From Aspidapion aeneum (Eukaryota > Arthropoda > Insecta > Coleoptera > Brentidae): 64,000 bases of DNA. Numbering within the stretch: the stretch's first letter is position 1; the number at the start of each line of letters is the position of its first letter. The DNA is taken from positions 5,632,112 through 5,696,111 of the forward strand of contig OY755042.1 in NCBI GenBank assembly GCA_963576565.1, given 5' to 3'. The notes under the pieces are model-generated. The model did no database searches, was not told the DNA's origin, and was given only the letters and a program-made list of their open reading frames with translations. The position numbers and the translations under genes are program-made. Shown here one piece after another: positions 48,392 through 60,040 of the stretch.

Positions 48392-49706
48392 GTGCGGAAA
48401 GTTGCACTTTTCCGCACTAATTCGGAAAAAAACCTTCCCAAGCAACATAGTTATAGTCATAAAATTCACTAAAAACACCAGCTTGACAAAATTTAATACA
48501 GAGAAATCTCCCTTTTGGTACACTAAGGGCGTAAGTCACATTCATTACACACGTAGCTTTCGCCCTTATTGTACCAAACCATAAGGACGTCAGTTGCGTG
48601 TGCAATGAATGGAACTTACGCCTTTAGTGTACCAAAGGGGAGAAATACAATTTAAGGTTTTTTCCATATATATTACGTATTTGGTTTTTTCCTTAAGTCG
48701 TTGACGGCACGTTGCGCTCTAAAAAGTGCGGTCAAGCGTGTGTGGAAAAATAACTTTCCAAAAACGTTATAAAGAATTGTTTAGCTAAGAGCGTGAGGAA
48801 GTTCAGATATAATTTTATTACAAGTGATTTGCATTTAGTTACTTCTATAATCGAATGTAAGTAAACTTATGCAATAAACATGTTTTAATATTGCTGTGCA
48901 CAAAAATTTATGAGATCAACTTGTTTTGACATTACGGTGCATAATAGTAGTTTACCTAACTAGTGCGGAAAGTGCCTCTTTTCCGCACGCTATTGCAGAT
49001 GGCCAAACGACGCGATAGCGGAGTTTGGCCAGCAATCAAGTGCGGAAAAGACACTTTACGCACGAGTTAGGTACACTATTTTTTCTATAAGCGTGAGGAA
49101 AAAACTAAAAATTAATCAGAAAATTATTTATATTCAAAACGTTTTAATCAAATCTATTATTATTCACATTCTAGCGGCTTCTAGAACTGACTGGGGTAGA
49201 TCTTCGTCCGAAGAATCCATTGAAAATCTGATTTTTTTGTTTGAAAAATTCAAAAGACGCTTGTATCTGCAAAATTGGCTTTGTTTTGACAGTTTGTTTG
49301 TACTTTGTTGCTATGGTGATTTAAGATGCCAAATCTAAAACCACTAGTGTTCATTGTTGTTTGACATTGACAATGACGATATTTATACCGGGGAGGTTTA
49401 AAACTTATAATTTGAACCTACTTTACTGAAAACTTTATTTTATCGAAAATATTGAAAATATAGCAGAATTTTAGTCAATTTGAATATTTTTAGGATATTT
49501 TGTGTGCTAGGAAAGATACAAATGTATTTTGAACGGTCTAAATGTTATAGAACACCTCAAAATCGTAACAAATTTACTTTTCCGGCACTTTCCACACTAA
49601 AATGCGTGCGGAAAAGTGGACTTTACCGCACGCTTATAGAAAAAAATTATTTATAGAAAAAATAATTTACCTACTCACGTGCGGTAAAGTAATTGCTTTA
49701 CCGCAC
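48392..49706. repeat. Cluster of five GTGCGGAAAG...CTTTTCCGCAC palindromes
   Basis: Short imperfect palindromes of 24-28 bases lie at 48392-48417, 48963-48988, 49040-49063, 49606-49631 and 49679-49706. The second and third sit in the arms of a ~122-bp larger inverted repeat (about 48953-49074). Function unknown. Confidence 0.75.
48506..48644. repeat. Small foldback, ~139 bp
   Basis: The arms start CTCCCTTTTGGTACACTAAG and end with the complement, CTTTAGTGTACCAAAGGGGAG minus mismatches, plus an inner ATTCATT/AATGAAT pair. A MITE-like fold with no coding content. Confidence 0.75.
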
Positions 49707-50610
49707 GGCGTTCGGTAAAGTTACTTGGAAAGCTTAGATCTATATTTTACCAGACTTGAGCAAAGAGCTCGGCGTTCGCTTTCCCGTGATTGTCGTTATC
49801 AGACAACTTTTAAACGTAACCCCAAAACACTCAATAATTCGGTATTGTAAAACTAAGCTTGTTAGAAAACAGTCAAATTAGGAATAAACAACAAATAAAA
49901 ATTTGAGTCAGTGACTATCCTTTAAACTCATTTCCAAATTTTATTTTGTTGAATGTTGAAAAGGGTGGCCAGTTTACACACACTGTTGACTGTACTTATT
50001 GTTGGAAATTTTTTGCCCCTATTTAATCCAACCATGCTCAAAGAGCAGCTATTTTTCAACAATCAGATTTTACATTTTAATTCTGCTGCATTTTGAAAAG
50101 GGCAACAAGTGGACAGTGTACATCTATATTTTAGCAACTCCGTCAGCTATATTTTACCAAAACTTGCTAAAAGGGCAGTTATTTAACAGTAATCAGATTT
50201 TAACTTGTTTTATGAATAATTTTTGTTTGTAAAAGCAGTAAAATTAGACATTTTAGTTAAAATGGCTATTTGGCCATACAAATTGGTTGCCCCAATATTT
50301 TTAGAGAATGCTGATTGCCATCAAATGCGGTGGTGTCTTAACGATTTTATAGCAAAAATGTAAAAATCAAATTGTACATTCTTTGTACTTGAAAATACAC
50401 TGCCGAGTGGACATAATATTTATTTTAGTCAGTGAAAACTCCAGACTCTGTGCATTGTCGTGTTCTATAGCGACATGCCATCTCTTTCTATTTTTCGCAA
50501 TTAGATGGCGATGTAACATGTCGCTATGGAATTCTACAGTGCACGGAATGTGAGCTCTGGTTTGATTAATCTATCTGACCTTAAATTACATATACTGATT
50601 CAACGTCATC

Positions 50611-51202
50611 CAAGGCCACGACCCTGAAAAAATCAGCTGTTCTCCCGGGGCTGAATTTTACATTGGGTCTTATGGGAGGTCAGACGTTTTTTTATGATAT
50701 TTTCAAAATGGCACTACAGATTTCCGCAAAATTTCAGTGAAATATTATCAGACACCATCCCGATATTCTACCAAAGGTTTGTAAGGAAGCAACATGATTA
50801 AAAGGTTAAAATCTTCAAGATTTAGCATTCCTTATTTTGAATTCAAATTACCCGCCATGTACCACATGCCAACTGTTATATTTGACATGTATTTGACTTT
50901 GTCATCTGTGATTGTCACATTCGCTTCTGCTTTAAACTAAATTTTTGTGTCAGCTAATGAAGCGGCTATGAAAAATTAATGATTACTATACATTTAAAAA
51001 AAATTGTTCTGCCAGAATAAAGTAAAAACAATCTCGAAAATGGCTTTATTTGAAAAAAAATCAAATACTCATAAACCGCCATTCCAACTTCAATATTTTA
51101 AAGACAATCAGCTGTGTCGCAACGTGACCATCGAAAAAAATCAGCCCCGGATGTGACGTCAACAAAGTGGAGGATCGTGGCCCGTCCATTTTGATAGCCC
51201 TG
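50611..51202 (-). mobile_element. CAGGGCTATC non-autonomous DNA element, copy 5 (7-bp TSD)
   Basis: Minus orientation; CGTCATC flanks it at 50604-50610 and 51203-51209. It lacks about 15 bases after CAAGGCC, so the left terminal repeat is slightly shortened but still duplicated a target. Confidence 0.92.
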
Positions 51203-51396
51203 CGTCATCTAGCTAGATCGAACCTAACCTGACCTGACTTAATATGTCGATCCCGATTGGTCCTGAGGGCCGTTTTATGGAGACTTCTGTTCTAGAGCTT
51301 TGTTATCCTTGAGACAGATAATGGAAGTGTGCTCCTGCATTTCACAGGAACTCTAATGTTTTAACTTTTATTATCAAATGATTATGTTTTTTTTAG

Positions 51397-51561
51397 ATTT
51401 CTCAAAATTGTACCTTATAAATGGAATCATATGATTCAACTGAGACTTGAACTTCATGGATGTTTTGAACACTATAACTACGAACAAATATCTGCATTGC
51501 AAAACAACAATGCATGCCCCAATATTTGTCCTGAGGTGCATTTTGAAGGAACTGAGTGCAA
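51397..51561 (+). CDS. Hml: Hemocytin/hemolectin-like, exon 8: end of discoidin 2 and start of TIL module
   Basis: Acceptor TTTTTTTTAG, donor GTAATT. It reads FLKIVPYKWNHMIQLRLELH, then GC, the classic C-terminal strand of an F5/8C domain (R-I-x-P-x-x-W-x-x-x-I-x-L-R-x-E-L-x-G-C). It continues with CPNICPEVHFEGTEC, the opening cysteines of a TIL-like module finished in exon 9. Two bases pass on and make Asn. Length 165 bases. Confidence 0.93.
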
Positions 51562-51672
51562 GTAATTATTTTCATAACTTTTTTTGATGCCTTTTACCCT
51601 TAGACTATTTAGAAAGCATAAGATCAAATATTCCTTACAGTGCCATACAAAATCGCCTTTAACCCGGCGTTG

Positions 51673-53382
51673 CACAGTGGAACGTTTTGAAGATCTAGGT
51701 GGACAACCCCTGAGCAACATTAACACTTTTTAATGCTTGATTTTTTTAGCTTTAAAATAACATAAAATATTTAAAAGCATTTAGTATTTGCAATATTACC
51801 TACCTCTTATATAGGGTGATTTAGATTTTAATGATTTTAAGATTTGTAGTCATACGGTATGTTTTTAACGAAAATTGTTTCAACAAATTTTATAACAATG
51901 AAGTAACGGTATATATTTTTTTTAGTTTTTGCAAGAAGGAATTTAAATAAAACAGTTTTGCAATATACAAGGTGTTTCACAAAAATTTAAATAAAGACGT
52001 TTTAGGCGATAAGGGACGATCAAGAAAAAAATTCCGCTCTCATCTGTCATTATATGAAAAATAAATGCATTAAAAATTTTAAACCTCTCACCCCTTGCCC
52101 GGGGTGAAACCAACACCTAAAATTATAATGGAAAATGTTCATCGGATGACATTTTTGAATGAAAATTTTATGAAAATCGGTTCAGCGGTTTAGGAGCTAT
52201 CGTGTTACGGACAGAAATAATATACACACACACACAGACAGACATCACGACGATATTGCTAGAATAGGTCAAAATACACCCAAATAACACATTTTCGACG
52301 TTATCTAAAAAAAAATTTTCGTCGAAAATAATACCTATTAATAATACCATTGCTATGCGGGCTAGGAAGGCAAAAACTAAAAATTGTGACTTTTTGAAAA
52401 AAATAAAGTTCTGAAAAAATTGTTAACGTGATTTTATTGGCCTAGTCATATTTATATAGTTTTATTAAATTTGTTTAAAAGAAGGCGACAATATTTTAAT
52501 TTTTCGAATAACGCACATTTAAGTTTTTAAGCATTATTTTGAAACCCCCTGTAGATATTTTTAAATTCGACACTGCATCCGATTAAGCTCGCAATAGCGC
52601 CACTTTTTTCCTTTTGAACGAATATCGTGTTACCGTTTCTGAAAATCCCACAAAGCCCTATGTACTTACTTTTATCTGGACACCCTGTAGAGAAACAAAC
52701 ACATTGACTCATCGTGATATAGAAAAATGCACGAAGATTGACTAATTTAGGTTAGAAAATCCCCAAAGGGCACATTTGTGAAGGTATCAAAAAGAAAATG
52801 TCATTAAACACAAATAATACGTTTTCTATTTTTATAGTTGCAGGCTAACAAAATAATTAAGTACAAGTTTACCGCAAAGAAAGGACAAAATTTCAATACT
52901 GCGTCAGAAAGTAGAGATTTCGGTTAATTAGAAAATAATAAAACTAACATCAACAAATTCTAACAAACTAAAGTTTCAGTCCCACAAAAACTATATAAAA
53001 ATAAAATTTTCCTTACTAAAACACCAGCGAATTCATAAAATCATAGCAAGTAAAACACTGCAACAATGACAGTCAAAATACTTCCCTAGTCTTAAGGACA
53101 TGTCATTCTAAAAATGCCTGGCACTTGTTTTACTCCAGCGCCTACTACGCGGGAAAAAATAATATTGTTTTAAAGCATTGCCCATACATAAGATTAAAAT
53201 GTCTAAGCAAAAAATTTTTAAGATGCAACTTTCAATGCAAATATCTTGACAACCAGAGGGGATAAAAAAATAATATTTTGGATCCAGGATGTATGGAATA
53301 TGCTCTTTAATTGTAGGTAGCTGAAATGTTAATTTATAGTACTTAACCATGTCCACCTAGATTAGTCAAACGTTCCACTGTG
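51673..53382. mobile_element. Transib-like non-autonomous element
   Basis: The left terminus reads CACAGTGGAACGTTTTGAAG and the right terminus, reversed, CACAGTGGAACGTTTGAC. Terminal similarity extends about 33 bases through ATCTAGGTGGACA. CACAGTG is the heptamer shared by Transib ends and RAG recombination signals. Flanking CGTTG and CATTG fit a 5-bp duplication with one mismatch. No transposase frame is seen. The interior includes a separate segment near 51960-52380 with CA repeats and CAGACAGACAT. Confidence 0.7.
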
Positions 53383-55014
53383 CATTGGTACAACTGGGTA
53401 TGACATACCCGGGATTGAAAAAAATCAACAGAACTTATGAATTCGCAGCGCTTCAGGCTTGCCTCTCCCCACCTACTCTTAAGCAACACTTGTTCTAATC
53501 GCGGACCACTAAAAAATGCGGGTTTAGTCATAGATAAAGGATTTGCGGCGCGGTTCAGTGAGTTTTTATTAGATAGGCAACTCCGGCTGTTTGACAGGTC
53601 GTTAGCTCTGTGGCGCCCACTGCAGAGCTTAGTGACGAACTAAAAGGCGAGGCGGGAAATTTAAATCGCCTTTTATAATAAATTTTCTTTAATTTTAAAG
53701 TTTTTTTTTGAAATTTTTAATCAGTCAATATTTTATAAAGACATACAATGTCTTTATAAGATATAAACAGATTGAAAATGATATATAAAATTCAATAAAT
53801 AAAACATTTTTTAAATGAGTTTTTATTATTATAAAAAAAGCTACAAATTAACGACTAACTATTGATAAAATAATACATAGTCTAATTGATTGGTAAAATA
53901 AAATATAATGCAAAACCAAACACTGTCTAGTATATTTAAATTTGCTTTTAACATTTCTGGTGAGTGATGAGTGAATAAATAATGAAACAGTTGTTCGTGA
54001 AGAGAATCATTCTTAAGTGACTACTTTTTAACAGCTCGATGAAAATCTGACATGATTTAAAAGTACCTCCTCGCCTTGGTTGTAAGTTGTGTAGGGTATG
54101 TTTCAAAGCAGTATATATATAGCTTATCAGTGGTCACACATATCATCGAAAAGCTGAAAACAATAAAAAAAATCAGCTTATAACCACATTAATCATAGGT
54201 ACTAGATTATGGTAAGATTTAAAATTAAGGAATAAATTTATTCAAAGTACATTACGCTGCTGGTAATCCCTCGTTTACCCATCAATTAAGCCCCCCCCTT
54301 TTACTTAATATCAAACGAAAGGGATAGACATAAAATTTACACTAAATTTGTGCTTAGTTCATGAGCAAATAAGGCACCTACCAGGCATTGGAAACCTGTA
54401 TTCAGAGTTCCGTAAAGTAAGCGATAAGAAGTTAAAAAGACACTACCAATACAAATTTTATCAAATGCCAATCTAACCTCAAATGAGAAAATAAGAAAAC
54501 TTACCTTAAAATTTCTTGAAAAACTATGCATTTTATACTCGTCTGAACTTTAGACACTTCACCAAGAAAAGCAACTAGAAATTCTTATTCTTTTATATTT
54601 AAATTGCAAAAGTTACAAATTTAACAAAATTTAATTTTAATGCGTCACAGCAGCAAAGATTACCTACATAAGCGAAAAAGATAGATTTTAAATGAACCCG
54701 AAATAAAATGCGGTGGAAGAGGTTTTTCTACCTGAAAAAAAGGGGGACGGAAAATCCAAACCACAGATAATTCTCAAAAAAAGTAGAATAAGGAACAAAC
54801 GCGCGACCGCAGTACCTCTTGTGAGCTTAGTGAGAACTTTAACCTAACGATCTGTCAAATTGCATTGAGTTTCCTAGGCATGGGTTTAGTATCATTCTGC
54901 TTCTGGTGCTAGGAGGTAAACTTGTGTCGGGCATGTGATACTCGGGTGTACCAGCCGCGTAACATTTTTTGTAGGAAATTCCCAAAATAATAATCCGTTG
55001 GGTGTTATTAACAT

Positions 55015-55401
55015 TATATATGTTCAAGGGATTTCAGAAAACATAAGACGAATAGCCAAACACTATAATATAAAAACTCTCTCAAATAATAAGGAATGTA
55101 TTTAGCAAATCCTGTGTGAGTGTGGTAAATCATATGGAGGTAACGAAACGCCCTCTTCAGGTTGGAGTAAATGAACATCTAAAAAGTACCCAAATGATCA
55201 AAGGATTCAGTGGTCAGAAGCTAAAGTATTGCATAAGGAGTCGCATTTCACACCTGACTGCACACCAAGTAGTATAAGTAGTAGCTTATAGACTAGATTG
55301 TTTAGTTTACACTTGAAAACGGCTAGAGATACTTACTAACCGAAACGTCGTGTTTAAAATAAATAAAGACAATGGAAGTTCGAAATTTTGTTTCTATTTA
55401 A
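55015..55401 (+). pseudogene. Penelope-like family A, 3' fragment
   Basis: The plus strand matches the minus strand of 43660-44275: VQGISENIRRIAKHYNIKTL-like start, a shrunken endonuclease region with internal deletions, then a terminal repeat with ACTAACCGAAACGTC near 55343. Frames are destroyed. Confidence 0.8.
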
Positions 55402-56191
55402 AAAGTATTTTTTATTCTAAATAAGAATTTCTTTGTTTTTTTATAAAAAAAAAGTACACCCGCCCCTGGATTTTCCTTTTTGAAAATATTTAGTCAAATA
55501 TTTTTTTATTTTTTATATTTTTTCTATTTTCTTATGTATTAAAAATTTAGGTTCTAAATTACTTCTAGCATTTTTTACTCTATTTTAAAAAAATATATTT
55601 TTAATTTTTAGAAAAATAGAAAAAATCTAACGCTACATGACTAATGTTATATTTATTTTTTATTTCAACGTCAAAAAGTTTCAAAAAATTTAAACACAAC
55701 ATCATATTAAAATTTTATGTCTACTGTTAACTTTAAATTCAAAATGGTAAGTGGGTATGTCATAACCGGGTGTAGGAAAAATAGGTGTACCAACGCCGGG
55801 TTAATATACAATTATTTACTTTTGTAAATAAATTATCTACAAATAAATATAAGGTTTCAGGATCCCTAAATATTTTAAACACCCGATGTTTTAGAGAAAA
55901 GTTTTTAATACATAACTTTTAGGACGTAAATTCCTCTACCTAAATGTGACTTTGGTTATGACCTTGAAACATAATGTTTTTCGCTTATAATAATGCACTA
56001 AAACAGGAGGAAGCTAGTAGTCAATACTAAGTATAAAAAGCTCGCAAAAAAACCCTTTGTTTAATTTCATTTTCTGCATAAGGGAAAGAATACAAAAATA
56101 GTTCTGCTGAATAAGCCTGCAGCAAGTTATGGACTGCGAAATGTAGAGTTTAATGGACTTGCATCGTCTCTGTGTTATCGATGAACCACTA

Positions 56192-56914
56192 AATACTCTG
56201 CCAATATATGGGCCCCTAAGCTCACACTAGGTACTACAGTTATAGTGTACGTGTGAGCTAATATAACTAAAAACTGAAATATATTTTATTCAACTCCTGA
56301 CTAAATTACCTTTCGTTTGATACCACACAAGCCATGTTTTTACTTAAACTCAAATTTTTGAAATCTACCCCCACCCTTAAAAAAACAAAAATTAAAATGT
56401 ATTTTGTTTAACTCCGAACTTAATTACCTTTCGTTTGATATCACACACGCCATATTTTTACTTAAACTCTAATTTTTTTTATCTACCCCCACCCTTTTTT
56501 TTTAACAAAAATCTATTTTGTTTAACTCCAGACTCAATTACCTTTCGTTTGATATCACACACGCCATATTTTCACATAAACTCTAATTTTTAAAGTCTAC
56601 CCCCACCCTTGTATTTGGCTTGTATTCGGTGAATTTTGTTCATTTTTAAATGGGACCATCTCGACCCAAGACCCACCCTAGGTACCAAATTTCATTGAAA
56701 TCGGGCAAGCGGTTTTTGAGTTATGCGCGTTGGTCGTTACAGACAGACAGACATACAGACAGACAGACAGACAGACGGCGCGACAAAAAAGTTTCAAATT
56801 CATCTGAAACGCAAAGATATATAAAAATTTTTGAAATCGGAGCAACTTTCTTTTTCTCGAAAAAATTAGGATCACTATAGCTCACACTACTATAGTATAG
56901 TATATGTGTGAGCT
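56192..56914 (-). mobile_element. Hairpin-ended INE/Helentron-like element, copy 4
   Basis: Minus orientation, complete: AATACTCTGCC terminus at left, 3' hairpin 56218-56258, three ~115-bp units, ACCGCTTG block near 56707, short TCTG-type array (56739-56776) and an intact 5' hairpin ending 56914. Confidence 0.85.
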
Positions 56915-57070
56915 AAAATGCACTTTAAAAGTCACTCTTATGTCAGGTTCATTCCGTTTATTCCCTGTTTATACCTTGTAGTACTTGTCATTTTTAGCCT
57001 TAAAAGTTTTTTATTATTATTTTGTTATTTTAAAACTTTAAACTATTAATCAATAATATATAATTTTTAG

Positions 57071-57252
57071 TTGCTACAACCAAAACTATTTTAACGGAGA
57101 AAAGTGCGTTGACCGAACCGAATGTCCTTGTGTACAAAACGGGGTTGCCTATAATGTGGGAGCTGCCTACAAGAAGAACTGTGATCTGTGCATTTGCAAA
57201 ATCGGAGGTCAGGGCCTTTGCTCGCCCCCGGAATGTCCACATTGTGAAAACA
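57071..57252 (+). CDS. Hml: Hemocytin/hemolectin-like, exon 9: TIL/VWC-like cysteine-rich module
   Basis: Acceptor ATTTTTAG, donor GTAAGT (consensus). It reads CYNQNYFNGEKCVDRTECPC, then VQNGVAYNVGAAYKKNCDLC and ICKIGGQGLCSPPECPHCEN. The first part ends a TIL module (xGxxCVxxxxCPC) and the rest has VWC-like spacing (GxxY-C-x2-C-x-C...C-x5-C). One base carries over and, with AT from exon 10, makes Asn. A family B PLE begins about 72 bases after the donor. Confidence 0.92.
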
Positions 57253-57324
57253 GTAAGTATTTCATTTAAGCTAGAGACCCTGTATGTATGACATATTTTT
57301 ACAAAAGAGAGACGCGACAAACCC

Positions 57325-58480
57325 ATCAAATGGTGGGTGTGCTTTCGGGCTGTTCGGCCATCGTCGTTGGAAATTCGTTCTCGACGTTTCGCCATCTCGA
57401 GTGGATGGCATCTTCAGGAGATGTTGACTGTTTGTCGGCTTCTCGAAGACTGGTCGTTAGTCTGTCGCGGGAGCAGGTTATATACGCTATGGTGGGCGGG
57501 GCGTATATCAGGGCTGGTCGGTGATTGGTCACTTTTCCGAGATTCAGTTTTGTTGTTGTAAGCGAGCCGTTTAGTGTTTTTAAGAACCGGTACCCATGTT
57601 CTGTTAATTTTAAGAGTTTCTTCAGATCTGTTGAAGTTCTGCTGGTGTTTATGAATTTCGATTGCTTCTCTATAGAGTCTTGGATAGTATGAAGAGGAGG
57701 CGCAGAGAACTTGTGTGTCTTCGAACTTTATTCGGTGGTCTTCATTGTTTAGTGTGTGGTCTGCAACTGCGGATTTTTCCGTATGTCCGAGTCGACCGTT
57801 TGGTTGTTCCGATGTAGACACTTCCACAGGTACAGGGAATGCGGTATACCCCCGAAGAACTTAGTGGGTTCCTTATATCCTTCGCAGATCTGAGGTGGTT
57901 CTCAATCTTCTTAGATGGCTTGAAGATCGTTTTTATGTTGTGTTTTCCCAGAATACGTCCGATCCTATCCGTCACTCTAGGGATGTAGGGCAGAAAGGCT
58001 CTTGAAGTAACTTCGCGGCTGCTCAGTCCACCGCTACTATTACTTCTAGTGCTCGGCTCTGGTCGTATACATTTATCTATGTCGCTTTGAGTGTATCCAT
58101 TTGCTACGAGGGCGTTTTTAAGATGGTTTAATTCTTTGTCTAGATGTTCTGGTTCGCAGATTCTTTTCGCCCTCTCTACCAATGTTCTTATTACCCCTTT
58201 TCGTTGGCACGGGTGGTGGTTAGATGTGTTGTTTAGGTAGCGGTCTGTGTGAGTAGGTTTTCTGTATACGGTATGTCCCAGTCGTCCCTCTTTCCTCGTT
58301 ACTAGTACGTCAAGGAATGCTAATTCTTTGTTGTTCTCTGTTTCCATTGTATACTGGGGTGTATGCTGTTAATGTGGTTGAAAAATTCATTAAGGCTGTC
58401 TCTACCATAAGGCCAAACGACAAAAGTGTCATCTACATATCGAAACCAGACTTTGGGTTTATGAGGGGCATTATTCACCT
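57325..58480 (-). mobile_element. Penelope-like family B copy, 3' part on minus strand
   Basis: The left terminal repeat (57325-57480) carries a hammerhead. The minus frame 58347-57742 and 57827-57414 encode METENNKELAFLDVLVTRKE, YRKPTHTDRYLNN, RVTDRIGRILGKHNIKTIFK, GVYRIPCTCGSVYIGTTKRS and the endonuclease tail, with a frame break near 57790. Upstream, near 58380-58480, are traces of FRYVDDTFVVWPYG, broken by a missing base. Confidence 0.88.
57379..57421 (-). ncRNA. Hammerhead ribozyme motif in PLE-B terminal repeat
   Basis: CTGAAGA (57417-57411), stem II GCCATC/GATGGC, GAAACGTC (57390-57383) and stem I TCTC/GAGA, all intact on the minus strand. Confidence 0.75.
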
Positions 58481-58615
58481 TCAATGAACAAATTTATGAA
58501 CAGATCGATGGAGTTTCAATGGGTAGCCCTTTATCGCCAGTGATTGCAAACTTTTTCATGGAGAAACTAGAAGAGAAGGCGTTGAACAATGCAGTCCCTT
58601 GTAGTGTTCTGGCTA
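58481..58615 (+). mobile_element. Inverted 5' segment of the PLE-B copy
   Basis: The plus strand reads NEQIYEQIDGVSMGSPLSPV then IANFFMEKLEEKALNNA. In an intact PLE this RT block lies just upstream of YVDD on the same strand. Here it is on the opposite strand and abuts 58480, so the 5' part is inverted relative to the rest. Confidence 0.85.
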
Positions 58616-58619
58616 CCTC

Positions 58620-59700
58620 ATACGTGTGTATTTATATCGTGGCATTTGCGCTCAAATGTTTCATTTCTTTCCGTGCGTATCAAATTTCTTAGCTGTCTTT
58701 TGGTTTCCCTGTAGATTTCTAGGTCTTTTTGTTCTTTAGTACTGATCCATTTTAAGTATGTGCGTTTTTTCTCCTCGACCATTTCCTGTATTTCCTCCGT
58801 CCACCACATCTTATTGTTATTTCTGTTATCTTGGTATCCAACAGCTTCTTTGCTTGCTTCCTTAAAGCTTTTTACTATGTATATCTCTTCAAATAAATGT
58901 TGTGTGTTTATTAATTTTTCATCTAATCGTTTCTTAAAGGAAATAATATTTTTGCTTTTACCAGATGGTGGTCAGATCCACAGGTAACACCACGAAGTGC
59001 TCGCACATCATACCACTTTAGTTCCGAGTGTTGTCTACCTATAGCATAATCGATGATTGATTCGAAATTCCTTGTTGGGTGAATCCAGAAAACCATTATT
59101 TATTTTTAGGTTGTGGGTTTCACATAATCGCATCAGTCTCAAACCATTATCATTTGTTACTTCCTCTACAAATGGTCCTACCACTTTGCTTTGGGTTTTT
59201 CGACTACTAAAATCGCCAAGCATAATTATTTCTCTGGTATTGCCGATTTTAGTGATCTCAAGTTGGTCGAAGAACATTTTGTTTTGTAGCTACCCTTTCG
59301 TCATTTGATGGTTCGTAGGCTGTTATTATGCTTATATTGTGTCCAAGCAACTTTATGTTAACTCGAAGTATGTTTTCGTTAATGCACTTGTAGTCTGTAA
59401 TCTTATTCTTTATTAATAAAGATACCCCTCTGGCTGCTCTCCTTTCTTTTGGGACTCTAGTGAATATGTTAAGAAACCGACACTACTTGTATCTGTTCCT
59501 TTCTTTTTTGTCTCTGTGAGTGCAATAATGTCTATCTTACTATTCTGCACTTCGGTTGCAATCATGTCCAACTTTTGATTCACTCCCTGTATGTTCCATG
59601 TCGCTATATTAAGAGTCCTTTGTCTATGCTTTTTTCGTCTTCGAGAATTTCTGTCCATTGCTCCGAGACTTTTTTTAGACTTTTTGCTAACTTCTTTGTT
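58620..59700 (-). pseudogene. LINE 5' region: endonuclease and linker
   Basis: On the minus strand 59658-59413 encodes TLNIATWNIQGVNQKLDMIA and DIIALTETKK, the start of an AP-type endonuclease. 59277-59035 has IIMLGDFSSRK, where the usual GDFNAR-type motif carries Ser. 58809-58618 has MWWTEEIQEMVEEKKRTYLK. Frames shift between pieces. This may be the 5' half of the same LINE family whose RT half lies at 28-30 kb; no overlap in this window proves it. Confidence 0.82.
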
Positions 59701-59997
59701 TTACATGTATTAGTGAACCATCTAATGGCTTAACCTTCTACTTGGAGGGCTAGGATTTTTAATCAATAGTTTTCTCCGCTAGCCTTTGACGAGCCAACGC
59801 CAGACTGTAAGGCAGCAGTCTTTTATACTATGCCTAAAAGAAGGGTTGCCACCTACTAACTAATTCAGAGAGTTATTCCATGTGTCACACACTGAGGAAA
59901 AAGGAGTGCTATCCCAATCAATCTTAGACACCCACAACTCATGCATGAGTGGTGGGTGTGCTTTCGGGCTGTTCGGCCGTCGTCGTTGGAAATTCGT

Positions 59998-60040
59998 TCT
60001 CGACGTTTCGCCATCTCGAGTGGATGGCATCTTCAGGAGA
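59998..60040 (-). ncRNA. Hammerhead ribozyme motif, left PLE-B terminal repeat
   Basis: All core bases intact on the minus strand: CTGAAGA, 6-bp stem II, GAAACGTC, 4-bp stem I. Confidence 0.75.

Larger units (their letters stand above)
47450..51396 (+). other. Intron 7 (3.9 kb)
   Basis: It contains a nested hairpin (47906), small inverted repeats (48506), GTGCGG palindromes (48392-49706) and a 7-bp-TSD element (50611). Bases 49740-50603 hold nothing I can identify. Confidence 0.8.
51562..57070 (+). other. Intron 8 (5.5 kb)
   Basis: It contains a Transib-like element (51673), a PLE family A tail (55015) and a hairpin-ended element (56192). Bases 53388-55014 and 55402-56191 are AT-rich with nothing identified. 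Confidence 0.8.

Noticed and set aside
48434..49727. Element bounded by CCCAAGCAAC and GTTACTTGG
   Set aside because: The terminal match is only about ten bases with mismatches and no target duplication, so it may be chance.
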